Shown: positions 45,122 through 53,645, counted from the first letter of the stretch. The stretch is 64,000 nt of DNA from Oscillospiraceae bacterium (GCA_017559185.1 JAFYSU010000051.1:1-64000); one strand, 5' to 3'. Numbers and translations: made by a program. Notes: a model not told the origin generated them from the letters alone.

Positions 45122-46213
45122 TTATTTTTCTCTTTTGTAGAAAGGTGTTTTAACTACTTCAACAGGAACTCTGCGTCCTCTTACATCAACTTCCAAAGCA
45201 GTGCCTACAACAGCTTTGTCTTTTTCAATCATAGCCATTGCAATAGCTTTGCCCACATGAGGAGCATGTGTACCGGAGGTTGTGATACCTACTTTAACAC
45301 CGTCAGCGTAAACATCGGAATGTTCACGAACAATGCCGCGGCCTGTAACAACCAAGCCAACGCGTTTTTTGCTAACGCCTTCTGCTTTCTGTTTTGCAAG
45401 AACATCTTTACCGATAAATGCAGGCTTATCCAGTTTAGCAAAGAAGCCAAGCACACATTCGATTGGAGTCCATTCATCGTTCAGCTCATGACCGTAAAGA
45501 GGCATACCTGCTTCCAGACGCAGGGTATCTCTTGCGCCAAGACCACAAGGAATAAGACCATCTTCTTTACCAAGTTCAAGAACTGCTTTCCACAGCTGAA
45601 CGGTATCTTTAGCTGCACAGTACAGCTCAAAACCGTCTTCACCGGTGTAACCAGTACGGGAGATAATACATGGAACTCCGCAAACAACGCCTTTTTCAAC
45701 AAAGTGGTAACCCTGAGTTGGGATGAGTGCTTCGTCGGTTCCTTTTTTAAGGATAGCTTCAGCCAAAGGACCCTGAAGTGCCAGCAGACCGATGTCATCG
45801 GATCTGTCAACAAAAACTGCATCGCCGCTGCTGTGTTCTTTCATCCAGTTAAAGTCTTTTTCTCTGTTAGATGCGTTCACAACAACAAGGTAGCTTTCTT
45901 CGCCCAGCTTGTAAACGATGAGGTCGTCAACAACGCCGCCGTTTTCGTTACACATAAGGCTGTAGCGAGCCTGACCAACTGTCATGTCTGTAAAGTCATT
46001 AGTCATAAGGTTGTTAAGGTTAGCCAAAGCGTCCTTACCGCTTACAAAAACCTCGCCCATGTGCGAAACGTCGAAAAGTCCCGCTTTAGATCTTACAGCT
46101 GTGTGCTCAGCAATAACCCCTGAATACTGTACAGGCAGCAGATATCCCCCGAAAGGAACAATTTTTCCGCCCATTTCAACATGGCAATCGTAAAGTGGTG
46201 TTTTCAATTCCAT
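45122..46213 (-). CDS. gcvT: Aminomethyltransferase (glycine cleavage T protein)
   Basis: Transfers the one-carbon unit to tetrahydrofolate and releases ammonia. It has 363 residues with the usual features: GKIVPFGGYLLPVQYSG at the start, DVSHMGE (about residue 49), and RTGYTGEDGFE (about 190) with the folate-contacting region. First gene of the operon. The GGAATGGAG site before the ATG lies just past the riboswitch terminator, so expression depends on read-through. Confidence 0.97.
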   Translation of the reverse strand: MELKTPLYDCHVEMGGKIVPFGGYLLPVQYSGVIAEHTAVRSKAGLFDVSHMGEVFVSGKDALANLNNLMTNDFTDMTVGQARYSLMCNENGGVVDDLIVYKLGEESYLVVVNASNREKDFNWMKEHSSGDAVFVDRSDDIGLLALQGPLAEAILKKGTDEALIPTQGYHFVEKGVVCGVPCIISRTGYTGEDGFELYCAAKDTVQLWKAVLELGKEDGLIPCGLGARDTLRLEAGMPLYGHELNDEWTPIECVLGFFAKLDKPAFIGKDVLAKQKAEGVSKKRVGLVVTGRGIVREHSDVYADGVKVGITTSGTHAPHVGKAIAMAMIEKDKAVVGTALEVDVRGRRVPVEVVKTPFYKREK

Positions 46214-46257
46214 TTTAATAACTCCATTCCGCCCGTAAGGGCTTGTTTTTAAGCTGC

Positions 46258-46288
46258 AAAAAAGGGCGTGCCAACCATTGGCACGCCC
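46258..46288 (-). terminator. Riboswitch-controlled terminator before gcvT
   Basis: Eleven-base perfect stem GGGCGTGCCAA / TTGGCACGCCC with a three-base loop and six T on the minus strand. Placed directly after the second glycine aptamer, as expected for a transcriptional ON switch. Confidence 0.93.
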
Positions 46289-46290
46289 TG

Positions 46291-46465
46291 TATACTACCT
46301 GAAAGATTCTCCCGCTTTTAACGGGATTGCTTCTTCGGCGCATTCCTTACGGCTGATGCCAATGGAATGACTTTCCAGAGTTTCGTCCAGATTCGGTCCT
46401 TTTGCCTGAGAGTTTATTGCGTTTACACCTTCGGCGCTGCACCAGCAGTCTCTCCCGAATCCTTC
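46291..46465 (-). promoter_or_regulatory. Tandem glycine riboswitch
   Basis: Two glycine aptamers in series on the minus strand. Aptamer 1 (about 46391-46465) has GGGAGAGA, GCGCCGAAGG and CTCTCAGGCAAAAGGACC. Aptamer 2 (about 46293-46388) has TCTGGA, GCGCCGAAGAAGCAA and TCTTTCAGGT. These are the conserved cores of the class. Glycine binding should prevent the following terminator and switch on its own degradation pathway. Confidence 0.95.
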
Positions 46466-46496
46466 AATCGAAAAAATTATGTAGCTTATATCAAAA

Positions 46497-46526
46497 AGTA
46501 TAGCTTAATCTTGATTATTCCGTCAA
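46497..46526 (-). promoter_or_regulatory. Promoter of the gcv operon
   Basis: Minus-strand TTGACG, 18-base spacer, TATACT, about 30 bases upstream of the first aptamer. The rest of the 532-base gap 46214-46745 contains the riboswitch and the spo0A terminator; nothing else is seen in 46530-46700. Confidence 0.75.
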
Positions 46527-46703
46527 TGTTGATAGTATACAAATTTTCAAATCCCTCATGCACTTTTATTTTCCCATATAGCAAAATTTCATGAAAAAAT
46601 TTTCTTGTGTTTTGCATTTTATTCCGTTTATCCGCCGCAAGCTGAATTTTATGTTTTTTAACAAATCATACTTAAACAGTATGCGGTAAGCTTAAAGCAA
46701 CAA

Positions 46704-46740
46704 AAAAGTCCTTCCTCAATTAAATTGAAAAAGGACTTTT
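46704..46740 (-). terminator. Terminator of spo0A
   Basis: Stem AAAAGTCCTT / AAGGACTTTT with inner TCAATT/AATTGA, followed by TTTTTTG on the minus strand. Confidence 0.9.
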
Positions 46741-46745
46741 ATTTA

Positions 46746-47537
46746 TTATCTTGCTTCGCGCTCCTGTCCCATCATCTTCAGGCGGAGTCTTAATTTATCG
46801 GATATCATGGCAATAAATTCCGAGTTGGTTGGCTTACCGCGGGAATTGTGGATGGTATAGCCAAAATAGGAATTAAGCACATCCATGTCACCGCGGTCCC
46901 ATGCCACTTCAATTGCATGACGAATAGCCCTTTCAACACGGCTGCTTGTGGTATTGTTCTTCTTTGCTACAGTTGGGTAAAGTATTTTTGTTACAGCATT
47001 TATAATATTGCCGTCTTTCACAGCCAAGGTTATTGCATCACGCAGGTAATGGTATCCCTTAATGTGCGCAGGAACACCAATCTGCTGTATAATTTCGGTT
47101 ATCATAAGCTCAAGGTCAACCTCGGGACGAATACCTGTATCGCTTCTTTCAACAGATGCGCGTCTTCCCGAAAGCTGTACAATACGCTCAACCAAAGTTT
47201 CAATTTCAAACGGTTTAATAAAGTAATAGTCAACACCTGCGCTAATAAGCTCTTTTTCAAGTGTAGGATTACTGCAAACCAAAGCTACCATGAACATTGG
47301 GCGCGGAATGTTTTCCATTTCGTTTACAGCTTTCACTACTCCAAGTGCATCTTTACCTGCCATGAACATATCCATTAAAACCACCGCAGGACGCACTTCC
47401 TTGATTTTCTGGATAACCTCCGCACCGTCCTTGGAGCAATAAACAGGCTCGTAACCGTATGCCTTCAGTATTGAACCGCAGTTCATCCGAAAGCTCTGCT
47501 CTTCCTCGGAAACTAATACTTTCATTCTAATTTCCAT
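46746..47537 (-). CDS. spo0A: Sporulation master regulator Spo0A
   Basis: Phosphorylation-activated transcription factor that commits the cell to sporulation. It has 263 residues: receiver domain (about 5-125) with the phosphoaccepting Asp in VLMDMFMAG and Lys in YFIKPFE, then the Spo0A DNA-binding domain (about 150-263) with [17 protein letters not shown] and [12 protein letters not shown]. The receiver is atypical: the acidic pair is Glu-Glu (SEEEQS), and the usual Thr after strand 4 is absent. AAGGGG precedes the ATG at 47537. spoIVB, normally adjacent, lies 4.2 kb upstream. Confidence 0.95.
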   Translation of the reverse strand: MEIRMKVLVSEEEQSFRMNCGSILKAYGYEPVYCSKDGAEVIQKIKEVRPAVVLMDMFMAGKDALGVVKAVNEMENIPRPMFMVALVCSNPTLEKELISAGVDYYFIKPFEIETLVERIVQLSGRRASVERSDTGIRPEVDLELMITEIIQQIGVPAHIKGYHYLRDAITLAVKDGNIINAVTKILYPTVAKKNNTTSSRVERAIRHAIEVAWDRGDMDVLNSYFGYTIHNSRGKPTNSEFIAMISDKLRLRLKMMGQEREAR

Positions 47538-47796
47538 ACTTTACCCCTTTTCTGCCGCCAGCTCGGCTTTTATTGTAATTATGCTTTTCTCACTTCGTTT
47601 TCCGTTTTATTCCCAAATAATAAATACCACATTTCCTGCTTTTTCGGAAAACAGCTGGAATATTTTGTAAACTGCAATAGATAGATTACCATATTTTGGA
47701 AGTAGTTGCAAGAGCTTTTGACCGCTTTTTGTAAAATTTTTACATTTACTGGAAATTCTTCCATATAGTAATAATCGTTACAGTTTTATACCTTAT

Positions 47797-48156
47797 TTAT
47801 ACTTCTCTCCATTTAGTAAGCTCTATTGTTCTTACAAAAATATCTGTCATTTCCAACAGCAAATCAAATTCTTCATTACTCAAGGCTTTACATCTTTCCC
47901 CAATGGCATTTATTCTTGACTCTGCGGTTTTACCAAACAATATCTGGTCACTTGACACCCCAAGCACAACACAAGCTCGCTTTAAGGTTGCCAGTGATGC
48001 ACCAACAACACCTCTTTCCAAATCCGACACATACAGCGGGGAAACATCTATTCGTTCGGCAAATTGTTCCTGTGTAAGCTTGGCTTTTTCCCTTGCGTGT
48101 TTTATCTGCTCGCCACTTTCAATATTTATCTCTTTCTTTGTACGCATTGTACTCAC
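47797..48156 (-). CDS. XRE-family helix-turn-helix regulator
   Basis: DNA-binding protein of 119 residues (GTG at 48156; 116 if the ATG at 48147 is used). The HTH domain spans about 15-75: IKHAREKAKLTQEQFAERI followed by SPLYVSDLERG. The C-terminal 40 residues are helical and may dimerise. It lies with a second small XRE gene between spo0A and the acetyltransferase gene. Its target is unknown; chromosomal XRE pairs may control a neighbouring stress or mobile function. Confidence 0.85.
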   Translation of the reverse strand: MSTMRTKKEINIESGEQIKHAREKAKLTQEQFAERIDVSPLYVSDLERGVVGASLATLKRACVVLGVSSDQILFGKTAESRINAIGERCKALSNEEFDLLLEMTDIFVRTIELTKWREV

Positions 48157-48182
48157 TATTCACCATCAACTCTGCTAAAAAA

Positions 48183-48210
48183 AACAGCAGGAGCTTCAGT
48201 TCCTGCTGTT
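48183..48210 (-). terminator. Terminator of the small XRE gene
   Basis: Stem AACAGCAGGA / TCCTGCTGTT with loop GCTTCAGT, followed by eight T on the minus strand. Confidence 0.9.
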
Positions 48211-48242
48211 TTTGTTCTTAACTTTATCATTAAAATTGCTGT

Positions 48243-48476
48243 CTATTTTTTCACTTCCGGACAATTAGTCCTATTTAGCAAGTAATCAACCGACACATTA
48301 TGGAAATCAGCAATCTTAATCAGTACAGCAGTAGGAATGTCAACATCTCCACACTCATAATTACTATATACTCGTTGACTGCACGATAATATTTTCCCCA
48401 TTTGTGCTTGAGTTAAATCTTTATCCTCACGCAAATCCCTAATTCTTCGGTAAAGCGGCACACATTTCACTTCCAA
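48243..48476 (-). CDS. Small XRE-family helix-turn-helix protein
   Basis: Protein of 77 residues that is almost entirely one Cro/CI-type HTH domain: RIRDLREDKDLTQAQMGKIL (about 12-31), then SQRVYSNYECGD and the C-terminal VSVDYLLNRT. Single-domain proteins of this type bind operators as dimers. It ends at a strong terminator, so it is transcribed separately from the other XRE gene. No clear SD is seen before the ATG at 48476; GTG or other starts are possible. Confidence 0.8.
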   Translation of the reverse strand: MEVKCVPLYRRIRDLREDKDLTQAQMGKILSCSQRVYSNYECGDVDIPTAVLIKIADFHNVSVDYLLNRTNCPEVKK

Positions 48477-48571
48477 ATATAATACTAAGTACTATTATAT
48501 GTAGGAATTTTTCAGCCATTGGTTTTTAGCGATAATCTCGCTAAGACTATGTTTACTAGTATAACCCAAAC

Positions 48572-48602
48572 AAAAAGCCGTGTCATAATAACACGGCTTT
48601 TT
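48572..48602 (-). terminator. Terminator of the acetyltransferase gene
   Basis: Stem AAAAAGCCGTGT / ACACGGCTTTTT with a seven-base loop. Confidence 0.9.
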
Positions 48603-48616
48603 GCATTATCCACTGT

Positions 48617-49243
48617 TTAGAAAATTTGTCCCTCAAGCTTCAGCTTGACTTTATGCGGAAATGCTTTGTCAAACTCCTCGGCATCTTTTTCATCCACAAA
48701 ATACCCTTGCGGTGTTTTGTATTCTCCCGTAATGCCGTCAAGGTATCCCTCTGTCAATTCTTTACACAAAAAGAACGATGCATCTGCACCCTCGGGCAAT
48801 CCATGATACCGTATTCCATACTCGCTTGCATAGGTAAAACCGCTTTTTCCGTAAAAAGCAATATTACCCTCAAAGCAAACTGCTCCGCAGCCAAGCTGTG
48901 CAGCTTTTTCCAAAGAATAATCAAGCAGAATTTTACCGTAGCCTTTCCTTTGCATTTCGGGTGATATGCAAATAGGACCCATTGTCATAATAGGGATTTC
49001 TCTGCCGTCATCACTTTTAATGACAGCATGCATAAACATATTTTGTCCTATTACCCTGCCGTCCTTTTCCATTACAAAATCCAATTTCGAAACAAAGGCT
49101 TTGTCGTTTCGCAGTTGGTTTAAAACATAATGCTCCAAACAGCCCGGACGATAAACATTCCAAAACGCTTCTCTTACAAGGCTTTCGACTTCGCGGTATT
49201 CTTCTTTTCTTTCCAAACGGATAATATAGTCATTTTTACTCAT
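48617..49243 (-). CDS. GNAT family N-acetyltransferase (YhbS-like)
   Basis: Acetyl-CoA-dependent N-acetyltransferase of 208 residues. The acetyl-CoA loop QRKGYGKILL (about residue 93) follows the GPICISPE strand, and FYGKSGF (about 128) is the usual C-terminal signature. I place the start at ATG 49243, seven bases after AGGAGG; the longer frame would pass through the structured leader. The substrate is unknown. Accessory gene between spo0A and spoIVB. Confidence 0.88.
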   Translation of the reverse strand: MSKNDYIIRLERKEEYREVESLVREAFWNVYRPGCLEHYVLNQLRNDKAFVSKLDFVMEKDGRVIGQNMFMHAVIKSDDGREIPIMTMGPICISPEMQRKGYGKILLDYSLEKAAQLGCGAVCFEGNIAFYGKSGFTYASEYGIRYHGLPEGADASFFLCKELTEGYLDGITGEYKTPQGYFVDEKDAEEFDKAFPHKVKLKLEGQIF

Positions 49244-49265
49244 TGTTTTTCCTCCTGATGATTGT

Positions 49266-49336
49266 TGACCGCAATACAGGGAGGCTTGTGCGAGATTGTG
49301 TTTTTTGCGCAAACCTCCCGGTCAGCCCACAATCTC
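49266..49336 (-). promoter_or_regulatory. Structured leader with pseudoknot potential upstream of the acetyltransferase gene
   Basis: Three long complementary pairs lie in about 70 bases: TGACCG 49266-49271 with 49319-49324, GGGAGG..TTGTGCG 49279-49292 with 49307-49319, and GAGATTGTG 49292-49300 with 49328-49336. The first two stack into one stem. The third interlaces with them, so it either forms an H-type pseudoknot or competes. It ends 23 bases before the start codon. Not a riboswitch class that I recognise. Confidence 0.5.
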
Positions 49337-49433
49337 CGGTGTTTTGATTGTTTTTTTCAAAAAGCAATCTCCTTTTTAAATTTTTAAGTCATGCATAAAG
49401 CATTTTTTAATTATAACACAATTGTATTTCCAA

Positions 49434-50066
49434 TTATTCTTCCCTTGCACCAATTTTGTAAGCACGAGCCTTATCCAAAGGGAATACTTTTTCATGCACT
49501 TCCTGCTTGTGTTCGGCAGAAAAGCCTGCCATGTTGTACTTGGAGTAGTCCTCTACCTGCAATGTATCGCATGCTGCAAATATTCTAACATTACCGTTCA
49601 AAAAGCGCAGCGGTGCAAAATATTCATGAAAACGCTTTTCGTAATCTTTTTTGTAAAACTCCTCGTTCACATTCATGGTAAGAATTACATCTACATCAAT
49701 TTTACCGCCAAAGGTACTGGAATAATTGTTGTAGGACAGTGCAGGAAAAGCCAATCTTTCCATAAATGCACGCAGGTGGCTTGATGGCTCACTAAAATAA
49801 ATTGGTGAACCAATAATAAGCCTGTCTGCCTTATGTATTTTCTCCAAAACAGGGGACAGGTCATCTTTCATGGAACATTTCCAAGGCTCGGCTGCATCTT
49901 TTCTTTTGCAGGTAAGACAGCTGCGGCAGCCTGTAAAAGATACATCATAAAGGTCAATATACTCTGCTTCCTCACCTATGCCCTTAACCCCACGCATTGC
50001 CTCCTGCAAAAGCTGTGCGGTATTCCAATTTTTTCGGGGACTTGAGTTAATAATAATTGTTTTCAT
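49434..50066 (-). CDS. Flavodoxin-fold iron-sulfur flavoprotein / NADPH-dependent FMN reductase
   Basis: Flavoprotein of 210 residues from ATG 50066 (GGAAGGAG nine bases upstream). It has an N-terminal NSSPRKNWNTAQLL FMN-phosphate loop (about residue 7), then CRSCLTC and a later Cys (about 47-63), the compact cysteine motif of archaeal and clostridial iron-sulfur flavoproteins that binds a 4Fe-4S cluster, and GSPIYF (about 84). Probably a cytosolic electron-transfer protein for oxidant or quinone reduction. Specific partners are unknown. Confidence 0.88.
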   Translation of the reverse strand: MKTIIINSSPRKNWNTAQLLQEAMRGVKGIGEEAEYIDLYDVSFTGCRSCLTCKRKDAAEPWKCSMKDDLSPVLEKIHKADRLIIGSPIYFSEPSSHLRAFMERLAFPALSYNNYSSTFGGKIDVDVILTMNVNEEFYKKDYEKRFHEYFAPLRFLNGNVRIFAACDTLQVEDYSKYNMAGFSAEHKQEVHEKVFPLDKARAYKIGAREE

Positions 50067-50340
50067 GTGCTTCGTCTCCTTCCTTATTTCCAAAATTTAT
50101 TTGTATCTCTCCCTTTGCAGTTATCTGACGACTATATGCAGGCCAGCACAATAGTTATTCCTATTGCTTTTTATTGTAGCATATACCACAGCAAAACACC
50201 TATGCATTTCACATAATTCATGTCAATTTTGTAAAATTATATAATAAGGTTCAATGTGTTATCATTTCATAAAATACGAAAAACCAATAAAAAGGCTGCC
50301 GAAATTTCTGTCTTTCATAAAAGTTTATCATCACAATGGA

Positions 50341-50369
50341 TTGACGAAATATGTCGAAAAATATATCCT
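50341..50369 (+). promoter_or_regulatory. Probable promoter of the PfkB kinase gene
   Basis: TTGACG, 17-base spacer, TATCCT, giving a leader of about 42 bases. A second candidate TATAAT at about 50240-50245 lacks a good minus-35. The remainder of the 351-base gap 50067-50417 is AT-rich and shows nothing else. Confidence 0.55.
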
Positions 50370-50417
50370 ATTCATAAAGATATTCGAAAGCTAAAACACA
50401 CAGGAGACATAACAAAT

Positions 50418-51347
50418 ATGGGGATTGTAGTAATAGGAACATCTTTTATGGATGTAAAAGGGTTTCCTCATGATGTTTACCTGCCAACCGGCCGTAATGT
50501 AGGACGAGTAGAGTATGTACATGGTGGTGTTGCACGAAATGTAGTGGAAGATATTGCAAATGTAGAGCTGCGGCCTACTTATGTAAGCATTGTTGATGAC
50601 ACCCCTTTAGGTACAGCAGTATATAAAAAATTGGAAAAGCACAAAGTTAATATGGACTATGTTTTAACACTTCCAAACGGCATGGGTACATGGCTTGCTG
50701 TTTTTGACAACAATGGTGATGTTGCAGGTTCTATTTCCAGCCGTCCGAATTTTATGCCTATATTGGATTTGCTCGAAAAAAAAGGTGATGAGATTATTTC
50801 CAATGCAGATTCAGTAGTACTTCAGATTGACCTTGCAAAAGAAATTGTAAAAAAAGTAATTGATTTAGCCGAAAAACATAAAAAGAAATTATTTGCTTTG
50901 GTTTCAAACATGAGCATCGCAGCAGAAAGACGAGATTTTTTGAAGAAATTCGATTGTTTTATCTGTAATGAGTTGGAAGCAGGCATTTTATTTGTAAATG
51001 ACTACTCAGATAAAACACCCGAAGAATTATGCGATATTATCAGCACCAATGTACTCAAAGCAAATATTCCTGCCATGATTGTCACCCTTGGCGAAAAAGG
51101 TTCCGTTTATGCAACCATAAGCGGTGAAAAGGGTGTCTACCCTGCTCGCAAAGTACAAGTAAAAGATACAACCGGTGCAGGCGATGCATTCTGTGCAGGT
51201 GTTGCTATCGGTCTGACCTACGGTAAAAATATGGCTGACTCCATTGAAATTGGTACACATTTAGCCGCAAGTGTAATTACATCTTCAGAAAATGTTTGCC
51301 CCAGATTTTTACCTGAGGAATTAGGATTGGATATCAAAATAGATTAA
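50418..51347 (+). CDS. PfkB family carbohydrate/nucleoside kinase
   Basis: Ribokinase-type sugar kinase of 309 residues. The N-terminal IGTSFMDVKG and GGVARNVVEDIA (about 33-45) resemble the substrate-binding part, and DTTGAGDAFCAGVA (about 250) is the PfkB signature with the catalytic Asp. The GGVARNV form is closest to pseudouridine or nucleoside kinases, but the substrate is not certain. I place the start at ATG 50418 (CAGGAG upstream); the frame is open earlier without support. It is encoded opposite to the neighbouring sporulation genes. Confidence 0.88.
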   Translation: MGIVVIGTSFMDVKGFPHDVYLPTGRNVGRVEYVHGGVARNVVEDIANVELRPTYVSIVDDTPLGTAVYKKLEKHKVNMDYVLTLPNGMGTWLAVFDNNGDVAGSISSRPNFMPILDLLEKKGDEIISNADSVVLQIDLAKEIVKKVIDLAEKHKKKLFALVSNMSIAAERRDFLKKFDCFICNELEAGILFVNDYSDKTPEELCDIISTNVLKANIPAMIVTLGEKGSVYATISGEKGVYPARKVQVKDTTGAGDAFCAGVAIGLTYGKNMADSIEIGTHLAASVITSSENVCPRFLPEELGLDIKID

Positions 51348-51383
51348 ATAAAATTAACATCAAAAATAATAATGTTAAAGCAT

Positions 51384-51421
51384 AAAGCAGCCATACATCG
51401 CTATAATGTAAGGCTGCTTTT
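51384..51421. terminator. Terminator between the PfkB gene and the small ORF
   Basis: Stem AAAGCAGCC / GGCTGCTTT with an inner ATACAT/ATGTA pair; T run on the plus strand. Convergent genes lie on both sides. Confidence 0.85.
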
Positions 51422-51447
51422 CGTTGTATTTATTCAGTTTAATAAAA

Positions 51448-51576
51448 TTAGTGTGTTTGGGTACCAATCAGGCACTCTGTTTTTTGCCCTCCAATTGTGA
51501 CAATAAAATTGCGGTAAAGCCTACTACCATACGGGGAGTATTCCTTCGCTGTCTTCGCAATCATTGATTTTTTCAT
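51448..51576 (-). CDS. Candidate 42-residue small protein
   Basis: Short minus-strand frame starting MKKSMIAKTAKEY and ending CLIGTQTH, with AAGGAG eleven bases before its ATG and a terminator after its stop. It is basic, with one Cys near the end. I do not recognise it. It lies between the PfkB gene and spoIVB in a stretch (51348-51715) with no other gene. The ribosome site and terminator argue for a real gene; the short length argues for caution. Confidence 0.5.
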   Translation of the reverse strand: MKKSMIAKTAKEYSPYGSRLYRNFIVTIGGQKTECLIGTQTH

Positions 51577-51679
51577 TTAATGCAAATCTCCTTACAAACA
51601 ACTCCTGACATTGCAGCCTATCCAAATAAAAATAACACGATTGCATTATTTTATTAATTAGTACAGATTATAGTAAAAA

Positions 51680-51708
51680 AACGGAAGCTGCAATTCACAG
51701 CTTCCGTT
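51680..51708 (-). terminator. Terminator of spoIVB
   Basis: Stem AACGGAAGCTG / CAGCTTCCGTT followed on the minus strand by TTTTTTTAC. Confidence 0.92.
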
Positions 51709-51715
51709 TAAACTA

Positions 51716-52939
51716 TTACGCTGCCGCTTCAATCATATTTTCGGCAAATATGCCGTAGCCTTTAGTTGGGTCATGCACAAACACATGTGTCACAGCACCC
51801 ACAAGTCTGCCGTTTTGCATTATTGGGCTGCCGCTCATTCCCTGCACAATTCCGCCCGTTTTATCAATAAGTTCATCGTCCACTATACGAACTATCATGT
51901 TTTTTGCAGGCTCAATTTGACCATGATTTATCTTTTCAATCATTACATCGTACTCTTGCGGCTGTGTGCCGTATACGGTAGTTAATATGGTAGCGGGACC
52001 TTCGCGAACCTCGTACGCAAAGGCTACTGGTACAGCCAGCTCCGCTGTGCCTTCGGGAAGCTTTTCCAGTATTCCGTAAACACCGCTGACATTATTGGCA
52101 TACAATGTACCAAGCTGCCCCTTGTGGGTAAAAATTCCCCTTAACTCACCTGGAGTTCCTGCTTCGCCGCGGCGAATACCCGTAATGCTTGCACACACAG
52201 CCTCCCCTTGCGACAACGGCATTACCGCTTGAGCATCCGCATCGCAAATTGCATGACCTAAGCCACCGAATACACCGCTGCTTTGCTCGTAAAAGGTCAT
52301 TGTGCCAATTCCTGCCGAGCTGTCCCTTACCCACATACCAATCTTGTAGCTGCCGTCAACACTGCTTTTAACAGGCTTCAGCAGTGATTTGCGCAAGCAG
52401 CCGTCACGCTGAACCGTTACCGTTATTGGTTTACCGCCGCTTTGCGATACAATTTTAGAAATTTCCTTGTTGCTTAATTCTTTTTTGCCGTTCATTTCAA
52501 CTACAACATCGCCAATTTTAATTCCTGCATCTTCGGCAGGATTTTGTGTCTTTCCCTCGCAGGCAATATCTCCCATGCCTACAACCATTACACCGTCGGT
52601 AAACATTTTAATTCCAAACGGTATACCGCAAGGCACAACATTATGCCTGTCCACAACCTGAACACTTACATCCTTAACAGGAACTGCTCCCATAAGCTTG
52701 ACCGACATTCTGTAGCTGTTGCCCTTTGCCCTGTAAACATCTATTGGAAATTCATCCGAAGCCAAACTGCAGCTAAGGTATTTTCCGTAATGCTCCAAGC
52801 GCAGCCGTCCGCCTTGCTCCACATTAAAATACTCAGGCAATGCCTGTTGTAGATATGCGGTATATAAAAGCAGCACAGCCATGCCAAGCGAAAGCAAAGC
52901 CGCAAAATGACGATAAATTCGCTTTATCAAAAAAATCAC
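51716..52939 (-). CDS. spoIVB: SpoIVB signalling serine peptidase
   Basis: Forespore-secreted S55 peptidase that cuts SpoIVFA to trigger pro-sigma-K processing. Visible are an N-terminal membrane segment (about 12-32), a PDZ domain (about 95-185) and the peptidase domain with His in GGLGHAI and Ser in QGMSGSPI. I prefer the GTG at 52939, six bases after GGGAG (407 residues); the frame continues to an ATG at 52990 without an SD. spo0A, normally next downstream, is displaced by accessory genes. Confidence 0.92.
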   Translation of the reverse strand: MIFLIKRIYRHFAALLSLGMAVLLLYTAYLQQALPEYFNVEQGGRLRLEHYGKYLSCSLASDEFPIDVYRAKGNSYRMSVKLMGAVPVKDVSVQVVDRHNVVPCGIPFGIKMFTDGVMVVGMGDIACEGKTQNPAEDAGIKIGDVVVEMNGKKELSNKEISKIVSQSGGKPITVTVQRDGCLRKSLLKPVKSSVDGSYKIGMWVRDSSAGIGTMTFYEQSSGVFGGLGHAICDADAQAVMPLSQGEAVCASITGIRRGEAGTPGELRGIFTHKGQLGTLYANNVSGVYGILEKLPEGTAELAVPVAFAYEVREGPATILTTVYGTQPQEYDVMIEKINHGQIEPAKNMIVRIVDDELIDKTGGIVQGMSGSPIMQNGRLVGAVTHVFVHDPTKGYGIFAENMIEAAA

Positions 52940-53231
52940 TGTCCTCTCCCGCAAATTTTTTTGTCCCTTATAATTTTTGCGGAACAGCATGATTTTATTT
53001 CAGGCAAATCGTATTAAATAACATTGACCCTTCATGGCAAAACAACCGCCATACCTTTTTATAAAAGACTTTTTAACAAGAATTTTTTTCATCTGTACGA
53101 TGATTTTTAAAATGCTGCTTACTGTTTTTCACAGTCAAAAAATGATTTTGAAAAAATGGATTTTTCACTCGTCATTTTCGTGATATAATTACCGTATCAT
53201 TTTTTAATTCAAAAATAGGGAGTGCAGCAAA

Positions 53232-53597
53232 ATGACGGTAGGAATAATTGGCAGCCGCAGTTTAACCGACTGCTCGTTGGAATATATTATTTCGTTCATT
53301 CCTTTAAACTGCACTCATATTGTTTCTGGCGGTGCAGTTGGAATAGATACCCTTGCGGCACAGGCTGCCGAAACACTCGGCACAAATCTTACCGAACTGC
53401 TACCCGATTACAATAAATACGGCAAGCGTGCACCAATAGTGCGCAATCATCTTATTGCCGACCAATGCGACTATCTGCTGGCATTTTGGGACGGAAGCTC
53501 CGCAGGTACTCGCTCGGTTCTGCTGTACTGCATTGAAAAAAGCATTCCCTTTAGGGTAATTCTTCCCCATCGCAGCCAGCAAGATACCTGCATTTAA
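53232..53597 (+). CDS. SLOG/DprA-like Rossmann-fold protein
   Basis: Protein of 121 residues with a short SLOG-type nucleotide-binding fold: VGIIGSRSLTD at the start, VSGGAVGIDTLAAQAAE (about residues 30-46), and the acidic FWDGSSAGTRSVL (about 84-97). Related single-domain proteins are thought to bind nucleotides or nucleotide-derived signals. GGGAGTG lies before the ATG, and an extended minus-10 TGATATAAT sits at 53181-53189. Function unknown. Confidence 0.8.
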   Translation: MTVGIIGSRSLTDCSLEYIISFIPLNCTHIVSGGAVGIDTLAAQAAETLGTNLTELLPDYNKYGKRAPIVRNHLIADQCDYLLAFWDGSSAGTRSVLLYCIEKSIPFRVILPHRSQQDTCI

Positions 53598-53645
53598 TTT
53601 TTGACCTCTGTTTTTTTATTAAATCTTTCGATTTTGGAGGCACCA

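Noticed and set aside
47579-47764. 61-codon minus-strand frame upstream of spo0A
   Set aside because: No clear ribosome site, no recognisable family, AT-rich spacer. A sigma-H-like pattern in it has the wrong spacing.
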